From Neckera pumila (taxonomy: Eukaryota > Streptophyta > Bryopsida > Hypnales > Neckeraceae), in NCBI GenBank assembly GCA_963969595.1, contig OZ018412.1, positions 14,200,501-14,264,500 of the forward strand: a stretch of 64,000 bases of DNA. The letters run 5' to 3'. Made by a program: the position numbers and the translations under genes. This document shows positions 10,660 to 22,339 of the stretch, in pieces. The notes below the pieces were generated by a model that worked only from the letters and a program-made list of their open reading frames with translations, was not told where the DNA came from and made no database searches. The number at the start of each line of letters is the position of its first letter. The first letter of the stretch is position 1.

Positions 10660-12015
10660 AAGGGTTCACTTAATCTGAGTAAAAGGACACAACAAAGAAC
10701 AAGTAAATTTGTATTTCCCCTTTTCAATTACTGACTTCTTTGAAGAGATTGCATGCCCGTCTGCAAACTCATGTTCGCTTATTAACTCCACTGTAACTTT
10801 TGCAGCACAGTGGTGAAGAGGTGTATGATATAAGTAATAGTTAGCAGCTTCAAAATATGCAGTAGTAAGTCTTCTGCAGTTCATTCATGCCAAACTCATT
10901 GTCCTGTTTCTGTTCAAAAAGAGTGTAAGCTTATGTGAGCCAATTCTGATAGGAATTGAGGACCAGTGAAACAAACAGATATATAATGACAATCACATAA
11001 CAATATTATGGAGCACCTTTTAGGTTGAGTAAACATCGAGTACAACCTCTGGAAATTAGGCTTATCCTTTTCAGCTTTCACCTGACCCTAAACCCAAGCC
11101 TAGGTTGCAATGTAGGTGTTACATGCAGTCCAAAGTAAATAAAAAATTAATTCCTTGCTCAAGGCATGTATACAAAAAAAATATTCAGCTCAAGCCCATG
11201 GCAGAGTTGTGGTCTTCTAGATCCTTAACTTACAATCCATAACTTACAATCCATAATGCCACAAGTAAGTCCTTCAATGACTTTCTCTGAAACCCTGGTT
11301 AATGGGTGCTGGGAGTTAGAAAATGAAATTACAATGCAAATTAAACAGCACACTGCATCTCTGAACGGATATGAACACCGAGTTAATACAAGGAATGGTA
11401 ACAGGTGAGAGCTTGTGCTGAACAAAATCCTTTACACATGCTAAACAGCTTCCGACAGTGCTACATGTGGTAGCATGATGGCCCCATGAGATGACAATTG
11501 AACAATTAAGCAACCTCTACCTCCCCAAAAATATGAACCATGCAATTCTAGACTTGAAACCGAACTGGGAAGTCAACATTCAGATGGTTCTTCTAGACGC
11601 CCCAAACTGAAGGTGTGCACATGCAGTGATCTGCACCTTCACCAAACTTGTGAAGAAGTCGTCAAATCTGAGGAATATTTACGGGTGTTTTCCCAGCAGG
11701 CCAAAATTTCCAACCTGACATCCTGTATCAACAACCATGGTCATAGGTAGGTGAGATTCTATCTCAATGATTCTATATTAAGGATTATTGAAAATCTCAA
11801 AACCATACTAATGTTTTGCAGTTCTGTCAAAACAATAACCCTTAAAAAGTTCCAAGCCCAGCATCTAATACCATACATTAACCAGCATTATTACAAAGAG
11901 AACAGGAAAATTCCACGTGCATATGAAAAAATAGCAATCAGATATAGGACCATGCCAGGTAACACAACAGAAAACCGGGTATTGATGCTAGGAAGTCATT
12001 AGGGTACTTACAAAA
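10660..12015 (-). other. Probable 3' UTR and downstream region of the PUX7-like gene
   Basis: This sequence is less AT-rich than the repeats and shows no repeat match. Seven bases past the stop codon at 12016 there is a strong donor-like GTAAGTA on the minus strand, and acceptor-like CAG sites follow, so a spliced 3' UTR is plausible. A minus open frame at 10666-10884 has no recognisable domain and is not called as a gene. Confidence 0.4.
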
Positions 12016-15000
12016 TCAGTCCCAAACCATTGATAGCATTGAATTTGCGACTCCTGCTTCTTCCATGTTTGCATCTGAGCTATATTCTAATGTGCGGTTT
12101 GCTCCTGGAATAATTTGGTTCAAGTGAAACTGACGTCCTCCCTCCGCTTCCTTCACTTTAGTACTGCAGAATGACCATAAAAGCTGACCACCCAGAGGTA
12201 AAATGGCTGTCAGCGAGACTCACGAGACTGCAAACGCTACATTAAAATTCAGAGCAACCTTAACATGGATTAGTGCTTACAAATGTACGCTTGCCAAATT
12301 AATAATCAGATATAGGTAATCACTGGTAATAGGGTTTGGTCAGTTGCAAAAAGAGCTTCAGAAAGGATTAAAAAACATCAGCCGTATTTTCTCATTTTAA
12401 TATTCGAAAGGAAATCAGACAAAGTTGAAGGGACATGGAACAGTTCAATGAAGTTTGATCAGGATTTCATCTGGAATACCTTCACGGAATCACTCATCAG
12501 AAACCTTCGATTGTTCCTAGAACCGTCAGGAAATCGAATCCCCACTCTACAAGTTCCAGGACTTTTGTTCTCCGGCTCCTCAGGCAATGATGGATAAACA
12601 ATTGGTTTGATGGCCTCTGCAACAACATCTGCATTGGCTTCCACTGCAGACGGCTCCATAGCTGTTTCAGCATGTCGGGAATCTAATCCTGATGATGGAC
12701 CACTCGCAGCCGGTTGCTGTTCCTCATCCGATAAGTCAACAATATCTGCAACAATCCCAAACTCGACGTTGGATAATCGAATCTACAAATATTTGCAAGA
12801 ATTGAGGTCTATTTAGACACACATGGATGCAACGAACACAATGAAAGTCCCGTAGTCAAAATCAAGAAGTGACCTTTAAAAGGTTGGATGGCATCTTTGG
12901 CTGCTTCACGAGGCCGTTTATGAGGTGGGAATTCAATTGGCTGCTTCTCAAGAGGGCCACTATCCATATACCGCACCAGGTCCTGGTCCACAGCACCACG
13001 GATAGTTAGATAGTATCGGAGCGTAGTTTTGAAAACGTCTGTGAACTTTGTAACGTATCATCATCAAAAGGTGTGTGGGGTGGGGTGTGGGGTGTGGGGG
13101 TCAGGGCGAAGAGAGTTACTTCCAAAAGGCGCTCAGCACTGATCATGCCTTCCCATGACCGCATCTTCTGTCCAGTAAGAGGGTCAATAACTAGAATTGA
13201 AGGCATGATTAACAGCTTATAATACGTGCAAACCTTCCTGCCTTCCTCTGTATCATCGTAAACCTGTGGAAGATGTACCAACGCTTGAATTAAGGTAGGG
13301 TAAAAGTTTTCATAGTCCGATTGTAATACAATACTATCAGCGTAATACACATAGTCCATGATGCCAACAAAGAGCAACAAAATGGCAGAATTTCACAGCG
13401 ACCTATAAGATTCCGAAGTTGATAACTTGAACAGACCTGCCAAAATACAAACGAGGTACCAACAGTATCCTTTACAGCTTCATGTCCCCAAGTATCGCGA
13501 TTCAACTGCACCCAAGTTTCCATCCACCGTAACAATAAGTCAGTCTACGAAGGATAGGCATGGTTCCGCTGCATTGGAGACCACAAAGTTGTCACACATG
13601 TACTCTCAAGAAAAAACCAAAGTTCCCCATAACAAAGCTGAACAATCCTTACAAGTACAATATACATATACATACAAACAGACAGACATACCATGTAACT
13701 GGCAAATTCTGTGGTGGACTGTAGATTAACCAGCAACCATTTTCCCTGTCTTGCAGCCTCTGATTTTGCCTGCACATCCATATGCTCGAAGTTCAAAAGA
13801 TGTAAGTTCCTCCCCGGACTGACATTCAGGATGCATAAATAACACCAAACCAACACCATAAGCTTGATCAAATTCGCATACAATTCAACAGCCCAAGTTT
13901 GAATGCAACATACGACAGACTCAATAAAGTAGGTTCAAAAGTTGTACCTGTTCAAATGTGCCTTGAAACATGAAGACAAATGGTGGTCGATAAAGAGCTG
14001 CTAAGGAATCCCGTGAAGAACCACCAACAGAACCAACATGGGCACTGGCCTCTCCTGCACCCCAGCTTGATTGCTGATTGGCTTCGTCTTCAAAGTTCCT
14101 AAAAGGATCTACAAAGCTATGGCTTGGGTGTTGCATGTGCTGCGCCCTGCTTCAGTTTACAGGCCACAGTTACAAAAGCAAACCTATCATAACAACCTCA
14201 AATACTGAAGTTGGAGAAATACATAAGGTAGAAGCCATGAAGAGACAAAACTCTCTAAGCATACACAACAGAAGCAGGGAAAGACAGTACAACCAGAGAG
14301 TGCCTGCATAACATCAGGAAGACAACTGCACAAAGCCAACGCATTGAAACTGGACAACTGGTTATCCACAAAATCATTATAACGCATGCTGGATATTGGG
14401 GAGATCACTGACGATCTTCTAAATCCTCTTTAGCAACAAACGCAAATCTGAAAAAAAGATACCTGGCTTGAAGAACATCTTCGTAAAGTGCCTCTCGCTT
14501 TACGGGCAAAGGTGGTCGAACGTAGTTCTCATCTTCAACAATTCTAGATAGAAACAATCAAGAAATAAGTTGAGCTAATAACAAAAGTGAACAATCTGAA
14601 TTCCATGCCAATTAACTGTAGCATTCCATCCTATGCAACGAAGTATCTAAGCAGGAAATACACCCAATCTAAACTGACAGAAGACTTCAATAATAATCAA
14701 AAACAAAGGGACTTCAAGACCGAAGCTACAGAGGTCATCCCCTCTCATATAATGGGTCAACAAAGGAGCAATAATAACTCTAAGACCGTCACTTCACAAG
14801 AAAAGGAATCTCCTGCATGGTAACAAACAGCTGTATATCAAAACATCCAGGGTCTTTACATTTTCTAATACCTGTCGCTGGCACTTGCACTTGCAGGACC
14901 TAAACTTGGCCCGAGTACAGCCTGATCCGGAAGGGCAGGAGGCGAGATCGCTGGAGTGGGCTGATCGACATTTGTTCCACCAACCTCATTGTTTTCAGCG

Positions 15001-16279
15001 AAGTAAAGTTGAACAGCTTCATTTAGTAACCAACCGGTAGCCTGCAGAACATACAAAACCATGTAACCTGGCCATCGTCAGACACCGCATACACTAGCCG
15101 ACAATAGGAGTACTGGCCATTCAACAGCTGCTATAAAAAGCCCGAAAGACCTATATAGCAATAAGAACAATTATCATGCTCGTGTAGATAGCAATCCGAA
15201 TCACTCCTGACGCGTCCAAGACAGAAAAAAATTGTAAACTGAAATTCACAACAGAGGCGGAACTCGCCATTCCAGGGTAGAATGTTACAAACGTAATGGT
15301 GCATTCACTATGAATAAAGATCTAATACAACAAGGGCAAGGGGAAGTATTGACCTTGCAGGAATAGGTTAGGAACAAGTGATAAACAAAGGAAAATCCAA
15401 AACAGGAATGTAGGCTGACTACCAGCCTACCAACCCTATCAAGCATCCAACAAGCAAGTGCAGAACTAACAAGAAGACGTGCAGAACACGCACAAACAGG
15501 AGACAAAGTCCATGAAACTTTAGTGAGATACATAAATCCAGACAGAAGATACCACACCTTATGAAGGACGTACGAACTATACGCGTCATATGAAGAACGA
15601 GAGGTGACTAAATCAAACATCAAAGCAAGATCTCCGTCCATTCAATTTCAAGGCAGGCATTTCAGAGGAGTTCATTTGAAAGACAACTAAACGTCATCGA
15701 AACAAAACAGTCTATATCATAAACCTCCAAGACTCGAAAGTAGCGAAGTTAACCATAGTAAACGGCAAAGGGAGGTATTGTAACCACTAGTCAATTGAAA
15801 CGAGGAGAGGTTTGTGATAAATCCATTGTAAAGGTAAAAGCTCCTAAAAACCAAGCGTCCGTCCTGCCTGGACTTCCACGAAACGAGAACACAGCAAGTT
15901 TCTTGAACAATTTGCAAAATGCTAGCCGACGAACGCCATATCCACACAATAGAGAGCGAATTTAGCTCGCTTGCTTCCTTTCGGCATTTCCATAGTGCAA
16001 CAAAACTAGTCCAAAATCCTCCTTAGGATAGCGAAACACCTCGGTTCCAACGGATTATGGACTCCAAGCCAAAAAGCTGATGTAACAGTGTCTCCATACC
16101 AATAATCGACCACTTCATTGAACTAAAAACCGAAAAGAATGCTGTCAAAGCCATTACTGAAACCCGCGAATCACGAAAACCTGAAGAAACAGTCGAGCTC
16201 GATCCGCTGATTCGCCAACAATATCCATAAACTCCAGCATCACCAGCTGCTCCTCCGATTCCGACAGATTAGCCTCCAT
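12016..16279 (-). CDS. PUX7: UBA-like/UAS/UBX domain protein, PUX7-like CDC48 adaptor
   Basis: Join on the minus strand: 16279-16181, 15041-14872, 14543-14463, 14146-13948, 13769-13692, 13505-13437, 13263-13120, 12982-12874, 12745-12480, 12183-12016. This totals 1383 bp, 460 aa, with every join in phase. An N-terminal UBA-like fold (residues about 10-50, FLQATGWLLNEAVQLYF) suggests ubiquitin binding. A thioredoxin-like UAS domain follows (about 170-300: KWLLVNLQ, LNRDTW, FVFWQVYDD, SILVIDPLTGQKM). The C-terminal UBX domain spans about 382-460 (CRVGIRFPDG, LLWSFC, ending SMVWD). In this family the UBX domain docks on CDC48/p97, so the likely role is a ubiquitin-binding CDC48 adaptor. The start gives MEANLSESEEQLVML, with G at -3 and +4; the frame stays open upstream to 16531, but the family starts here. 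Length and exon content fit Arabidopsis PUX7 as I recall it. The first intron is long (1139 bp). Symbol by similarity. Confidence 0.9.
13068..13103. repeat. GGGTGTGG microsatellite in an intron
   Basis: A purine-rich run of GTGGGG/GGTGTGG units on the plus strand lies inside the intron between the UAS-end exon and the next exon of the PUX7-like gene. On the transcribed strand it is CCCCACACC. It explains a spurious Pro/His/Thr-rich open frame in this intron. Confidence 0.75.
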
Positions 16280-17027
16280 CGCACACAATGACCTGAACCA
16301 AATCGCTCCAAAGAAATCCCGTGGTCCACCACACGGTCCGCAACGATATTCAGATATGATACCCCCACCCGAGCGCCCCCGGCCACACCTTGTTGAATGC
16401 TTTCCGATCGCGAAGCAAGCTCCGCATAAGCAGCGCCAATTTTTCGATCCGGCAAGGGTGCGATAACTCGAAGGCTCAATGCAGGTTGAGTGCCTGCGAC
16501 CGAAATTGTTACGGGGACACAATGGTGGCACGAATTAGGTCACTTTTCCAGAAGTGCTTGGTGCTTGCGCATTGATGCTCGGAAGTGGTAAGGACGCCAA
16601 CAGAAAACAACTCAAGCTCGCGGAGTGCGTTCGTAAGTACCCAGTCAAACTCTTCCATCGACTGCATGTTCATCCATTTGCGGACTGTATCTGTGGATGA
16701 ATGAGGAGGATCCGGCGGACGTTCATCACCCAAGCTTGATTTGCTGACGGCTATCAGTTGTGCTGTCGGCCAGGTTCTCGGGTTCATGAAACTTTTCATC
16801 CTTTGGAGTCGTGACGGGCAAAACACCCTATCAGGAGGGTGCTTTCTCATGTTTAGACTGATTTATCCTATTAGTGAGGGTGTCACTAAGGTGAGGTCCC
16901 AGTACTTTTTGGTTCTGTGCCTAGTTACTATTATTAGACTGGTCCAATTTTCATATTTTCTTATTGGCACTGTAAAGGAGGTTCTAACGCACCAAAGAAC
17001 ATGGCATTTGGCTTGAAATTTAAAAAA
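16280..17027 (-). promoter_or_regulatory. 5' UTR and promoter region of the PUX7-like gene
   Basis: This gene-free stretch is GC-richer than the surrounding repeats and lies just upstream of the PUX7-like start codon. No clear TATA box was found. Several open frames run antisense or upstream (for example one in frame with the gene back to 16531), but they lack family similarity and are read as 5' UTR. Confidence 0.45.
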
Positions 17028-18490
17028 TAATATTCCCATTCAAAATTTTGCCTTCTGTACAAGTTTTAAAGGGCTTTTTTTTATCATCCATTTCTAGTGA
17101 TAATATGGTAATTATGTGGTCAAATGATGGATAATAATCATTAAATATAGATGAAAACGTAACATTTGAACAAGAAAATGAAAAAACTACAGACATTGTT
17201 TGAAGAGATATAAAAACTATAAGCATTTTTGTGGAAATACAAGTGCATATGTTTGAGGAGGTCTCGGAGGAGGTACGAGTGAATATGTCTAAGGAGGTAC
17301 AAATGAATATGTCCAAGGAAGTACGAGTGGATATGTCTGAGGAAGCACGAGTGGATATGTTTGAGAAAGCACAAGTGGGGATGTCTAAGGAAGCACAAGT
17401 GGGGATGTAAGAAGAAGTACAAGTAGAGATGTAAGAGGAAGCACGAGTGGCATGATTGTAAGAAGAAGCACAAGTGGATGTGTAAAACTAGGTACAAATA
17501 GATAGCCATTGGTTGAATTAATTCTATATGGCTTACATTAGTTTGCCACTGATACCAAGTGACTACACAAGATTCTTATATGGTAGTAGAGTGGGAATTC
17601 AGAAAAAACTATTATCCATATGGAAAAATAAAAAGACAAAATAACAAAAAGTTTTATCTCTTCACCTTCCACTTCTATTCATGGAAGCTCCAAAAGTAAT
17701 TTGCCAAATAAAAAATTTAAAAAAATTTAAAGCAATATTTCCATAAGGCTAATGCATCTTTCTCTCTTCAAAAATACAAATAAGCAAAAGAGCACCATGA
17801 ATAGAAGTGGAAGGTGAAGAGACAACTTTGTTTTAATTTGGTCTTTTAAACTCTTCATGTGGATAAAAGGGTTTTTCTGAATTGCCACTCCACTTTTCTA
17901 CAAGAATCTTTAATTGTTGTCATCTACATCACTTGGTGCCAGTGGCAAATTAATGCAAGCCACATAGAATTGATTCAACCAATCTAGTTTTTTGAACCTC
18001 CTTAGATATTTTCACTCATTATAACTCTTAAATATTCACTTGTGTTTTGTATTATATCTCCACACGTGCTTCTTTAAACATTTCACTTATACTTCCTCTT
18101 GTATATCCACTCGTGCTTCTTCTTACATATCCACTTGTATTTTGTATTATATCTCCACGCGTGCTTCTTTAAACATTTCACTTGTACTTCCTCTTGTATA
18201 TCCACTCGTGCTTCTTCTTATATATCCACTTGTACTTTGTCTTACATATCCACTTGTGCCTCTTCAATTGGACATATTCATTGGTTCCCTTGTGCTTCCT
18301 CAGACAATACTTTTAGTTTTTGTGCCTCCTCATATGGTGTTTGTATATTTTCTCATTTCCTTATTCAAATTTTATGTTTCATCGATATTTGATGATCATC
18401 ATCCAACATTTGGCTATACAAAAACAATATTTTCACTAGAAATGACTGTAAAAAGCCCTCTAAAATTTGAATAGGAGGCAAAATTTTGAC
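17028..18490. repeat. Long imperfect inverted repeat with minisatellite arms
   Basis: The left arm (about 17028-17700) and right arm (about 17790-18490) are inverted copies, with outer ends around CAAAATTTTGCCT and AGGCAAAATTTTG. In each arm lies a tract of ~30-bp units reading about CACTTGTACTTCTTCTTATA (left arm on the minus strand, 17240-17490; right arm on the plus strand, 18040-18330). Next to it is a conserved block around AGAAGTGGAAGGTGAAGAG. The minisatellite creates His/Ser/Leu-rich frames such as SCFLRHIHSYFL, which are repeat translations and not genes. A single arm-like copy occurs at 22340-22860. Confidence 0.7.
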
Positions 18491-18870
18491 ACAAAAATTA
18501 ACGATATTTTAGTTAATTCAATTACTACATCTTGTATTAGTATTACCAACTTGCACAAACTATAGAGTTATGCAAATTTCAAGGGGCACTAATGTGGTAG
18601 TTCACAACATTTTAGATAAATTAAATGTGGTGTAAACCATACTATATTCATACAACCTTAAATAATGTGATTTTCATCCAACTTCTATCCAACCTTCATC
18701 CAATTCATCTACTTTCATCCAAATTTTACACTAATCAAATCGCATTCATCCAAATCAACTATTTGAACCTTGCACTAATTAAATTATCTTGTGCAATCTC
18801 TTTTCCTACTTTTCAACAAATATTTTGAATCGATGAAAAAATTAACACTAATTTAGGGTTACAAAGCTAG
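18490..18870 (+). repeat. Duplicated block, sister of 22850-23260
   Basis: Downstream of the long inverted repeat, this block (AATTAACGATATTTTAGTTA, then CATCCAACTTCTATCCAAC, then TTAACACTAATTTAGGGTTA) recurs at about 22850-23260 in the same order. Together with the adjoining arm it marks a duplicated segment of roughly 0.9 kb. No gene is supported; between 18870 and 19170 only AT-rich spacer is seen. Confidence 0.6.
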
Positions 18871-19170
18871 AACAAAATTTTAGTATCTTTTGCATAATAT
18901 ATGTACATTTAGATTCTAATTGAAAATTAATGATATCTTCTAATAACTAATAGTGTAGAAGAACCCAATTACATTAATTAGTCGAACATAACAATAATAT
19001 TGGAACCATACTTCTTCTTGATTCTTGATTAATGATGGAAGGCAACTATAGAATAAATACAAACTGCCAAAAATAATTCACTCTTCTTCACTTCCAAGCT
19101 CTGTCTTATAGCAAAGTTGACAATTGTTTTTTAAATAACTTAAATTCAAAGGATTAGAACAGAAGGTTCT

Positions 19171-20359
19171 TTAACCCTTAAAGGACCATGGCCAATTTTC
19201 TATCCTAAAACTCTCAAAACTGCCATCTCTATAGCAAAGAGTAAAAGAATTGAAAATTGTTCTTTTTGACATCTAACTATAGGATCTTATACCTAACTAT
19301 TATGACAATGTGGGGAAAAAATTTCAGAATTTTTGACCACACACATTACAAGATATCTGCGTGTAAAGTGAAAAAAACAAATTTTTCAGCACATTGCAAG
19401 ACTAGATTTAATGACTTTGAACGTTTTTAACTTAAATGTTTTGTACTACATAGTTTTTAGCTCTTCGTCCTTATAGTGGAGAATTGAGTTGAGAGTCTAG
19501 GGGAAAAAAAAGAAAAAACTTAAGTTTCATTATTAAAAGAATTGTTAAGTAGAAGTAAGTACAAAATAGAAGAAAAATCTAAAATATTAATATCTTTTAT
19601 ATGGAATTTAAAAGCACTAATTCCAATGGTGAGATTGTTCTAGCAAAAAAAATAAACCTTGTGAAACTTTTTTTTTTTTTTAAATTGTAGAAATTGCATT
19701 CAGAAATGAATCCTTCAAGTTATTTTTTTCAAGAAGATGTTCTAAGTGCCCAAAAAACAAGATTGTCCATAACTTTCTCATAACAAATCCAAATGAAATG
19801 AATCAAAGCTTTCCAGATAAACAAAAATATAATCTATAAAAATAAAAAATAAAAAATTAATTTAAAAAATTAATTAATTAATTAATTAAAAAAATTTTGC
19901 TACCCCATGTCCCTTGTTTTGAGCTCATTTGGGCATAACTTTTTTTCCCAAGCACCAATTGAAAAAAATATATATTCCCACAAAGCTTAGTAATTTTTCT
20001 ATCTTCAAAAAAAACTTCAAAAAATCATGACAAAAATTTAGCCCATAGGTACCTACCCAAAATTCCATTTGTCCTTCAAAGGAACAATGCATTAGAGGGG
20101 ATTGGAGGGCATTGGAGGGCCGTTGCAGGCCCGTTCTCAATTCTGGCCAAAATTTGTGAACAGCTGGTACAGACTGTCAGAAAAAAAAAATCACAAATAT
20201 CATTTTAGGCAATTTTTTTTTTTTTTTCCGAAAATGACGTGGCATCATTTCGACCACATTAGCCACCTGCTTTCCTGAGTTCCCGCAGTCTGGAAACACA
20301 AGATAACTCGCGGGCTCTTGGAGGCCTCAAATCTCTTCTAATGGTCCTTTAGGGGTTAA
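19171..20359 (-). mobile_element. TTAA element, subfamily 1, with a MITE inside
   Basis: TTAA lies at 19171-19174 and 20356-20359, with inner ends CCCTTAAAGGACC and GGTCCTTTAGGGG. It is minus-oriented: the CAAGATATCTGCG block lies near the left end and the GTCCTTCAAAGGAAC hairpin remnant near the right end. A 254-bp MITE (20090-20343) splits it about 16 bp from the right end; without it the element is about 935 bp, the normal size. An (ATTA)n run lies at about 19868-19890. Confidence 0.85.
20090..20343 (+). mobile_element. GC-richer MITE with CATTAGA termini, nested
   Basis: It opens CATTAGAGGGGATTGGAGGG and closes GAGGCCTCAAATCTCTTCTAATG-like, giving inverted ends. Its flanks (AACAATG on the left, GTCCTTT on the right) rejoin into the undisturbed sequence seen at 21300-21315, ACAATGGTCC. 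That makes the insertion precise with at most a 1-3 bp ambiguous duplication. The inside carries AATGACGTGGCATCAT and a GCCCGTTCTCAATTCTGGCC block shared with its two sister copies. Confidence 0.75.
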
Positions 20360-20396
20360 ACTCTTCTTGATATTTGAAGGTCCTTACAACCCTTTT

Positions 20397-21324
20397 GTAA
20401 TTCCTAAAGGACCAAGGCTTGTTTTTTGTCAAAAATTGCTCAAAAATACCATTTTTGGTACAAAGGGCAAAAAATGAAAAATGGTATTCTTTTGCATATT
20501 TAGCCATAGGATTTTGGAATAGACTAATATGAAAATGTATGGTAAATTATTCAAACACATTGATAGCATTTATTGCAAGGTAAATGCGTTCAAAGTGAAG
20601 AAATTATGATTTTTGGCACCACGGCAAACCAGTTTCTAAGACTTTGAATCTTTTTAGTTTAAATAATTTTGCACTGCAATTTTTGAATCAAAAAATATTA
20701 TCATAAAAAATTGAATTGAGAATGTAGGAAAAATAAAATTGAAAAAGTAACATGATTTTCATTCTTCAAAAAATTGTTAAGTAGAAGAAGGTATAAAAAT
20801 AGAGAAAAAATCTAAATCATTAATAGCTCTAAGAAAAAATTAAAACACACTAATTCCACTGGTGAGATTGTTCTAAAAATCAAAGTTAACTTGTGGAACT
20901 TTTTATTTTGAAAAATGTGAAAATCAAGCTCATAAACAAGTCCTATGCAATATTGTTTCAAAGAAGATGCCCTAATTGCTTTTAAAATAATACGCTCTAT
21001 AACTTTTAAGTCACAAATCCAAATGGAATGAATCAAAAATTTCCATATAAGCAAAAATACTATCTAAAGAAAACAATTTCCTTAAATTTTAGTTTCAATT
21101 TTTTGTGAATTTTTTTCTTACCCACTGAATTCAATTGTTTGCTTATTATAGTATAATTTGTGCTCCCAGCACCAATTAAAATAAAAATTATATTTTCAAA
21201 AATCTAATCAATTTATCTATCTTATGAGAAAGTTTCAAGAAGTTTCACCAAGAATTGAGCTCATAGGAACCTATCCAAAATCCATTTTGTTCCTTGAGGG
21301 GACAATGGTCCTTTTAGGAGTTAA
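20397..21324 (-). mobile_element. TTAA element, subfamily 1, complete
   Basis: The left end is GTAATTCCTAAAGGACCAAG (TTAA decayed to GTAA); the right end is CCTTTTAGGAGTTAA, with TTAA at 21321-21324. It is 928 bp, minus-oriented and starts only 37 bp after the previous element. It carries the full set of subfamily blocks, including CCACTGGTGAGATTGTTC and the GTTCCTTGAGGGGAC hairpin near its right end. It is non-coding. Confidence 0.8.
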
Positions 21325-21753
21325 GGTCATATGCTTGAAGCTATCTTCTCTGTAGATTTTATTTGTTTCAAGATTTTACTCAAAATAGTGTCAAATATAG
21401 GGATAACCCCTAAATCTTTTCCAAAATATTTCTTAATCTTACTTGAATGATTATTCAAAAAATCACTTAAAAGATTTTAAAGGTAAGATAGTTTGCTCTA
21501 AAAGCAAGCGGGCTCTAAAAGCGATCATGACTTAGAGGTACATTTTGCTTTCTTCAATGTACTAGCAGTGTACATTTGAGGAGGTGGTCCATTTTAGTGA
21601 CCATTGCGTTTCAGCTTCAGAAATTTGTAATTAATTCTATAAAGGTCCAAAGAATTTAAAACAACTTGGATTAGATGCCAACTCCATTTTTCTTCCTACA
21701 AAAATTTACAGAATATTGCTTCAGGGAGTTTAGCTTCCTCGGAAAGGCAATCA

Positions 21754-22013
21754 CATAAGAAGGAATTTGGGGCCTTTAGAGGGCCGTTTCAGGCTTGTTT
21801 TTCAATCTGGCCTGATTCCGTGAACAACGTATAGGCTGTTAGAATATATTTGTTAAAAAATAAATAAATAAAATCTAAATATTATTTTAAGCAAAAAAAA
21901 ATTTCATTCAAAAATGACGTAGCATAGTCTATGCCACATCAACCAGCTGCGTTCCCGTAGTTTGGGACTCAAGGGAACTCGCAATCTTCCAAAGGTCCAA
22001 ATCCCCTCTAATG
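21754..22013 (+). mobile_element. GC-richer MITE, third copy
   Basis: It runs from CATAAGAAGGAATTTGGGGC to CCAAATCCCCTCTAATG and contains the GGGCCGTTTCAGGC, AATGACGTAGCATAG and GGGAACTCGC blocks of the same MITE family. The left terminus is slightly decayed. Flanking stretches 21325-21753 and 22014-22340 are gene-free AT-rich spacer. Confidence 0.65.
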
Positions 22014-22339
22014 TCTCTTAAATGGTTAATTAAGAGCAGACTACTTTAGGATGATATTGTTACATTTGGAAGCATGAACATAAATCTGGCTAAATTAATG
22101 ATGTTTCATCCATTATCACCATATATTTGGATATGACAAGGGATATGAGTAGCTTCACTTTTCCAATCAGTTTCATAAATTACACTACCTTCAATAATTA
22201 AATTTGAATGCTATGATCTAACTCCATCTCAAATATCATTTGCTTACAATTGTCTAATTCCATCTCAAAAATCGTCTCCTTAGAGCAATCTAATTGTAGT
22301 GCAATTGGAATCATTTTGGAGTTATCTAGATTTCTTCAT

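Noticed and set aside
10666..10884. 72-codon minus-strand frame
   Set aside because: No recognisable domain and no second exon could be found; it lies where the PUX7-like 3' UTR is expected.
12746..12790. Alternative acceptor near 12783 for the UBX exon
   Set aside because: That acceptor breaks the reading phase with the upstream exon; the acceptor ending at 12746 keeps phase and gives a continuous protein.
13006..13103. Pro/Thr/His-rich extension of the UAS frame
   Set aside because: It reads through a donor site into an intronic GGGTGTGG microsatellite; splicing at 13120 to 12982 restores the conserved LLEDLVRYMD joint.
17141..18474. His/Ser/Leu-rich repetitive frames that look like membrane proteins
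   Set aside because: They are translations of a ~30-bp minisatellite in both strands of an inverted repeat; length and frame vary between copies.
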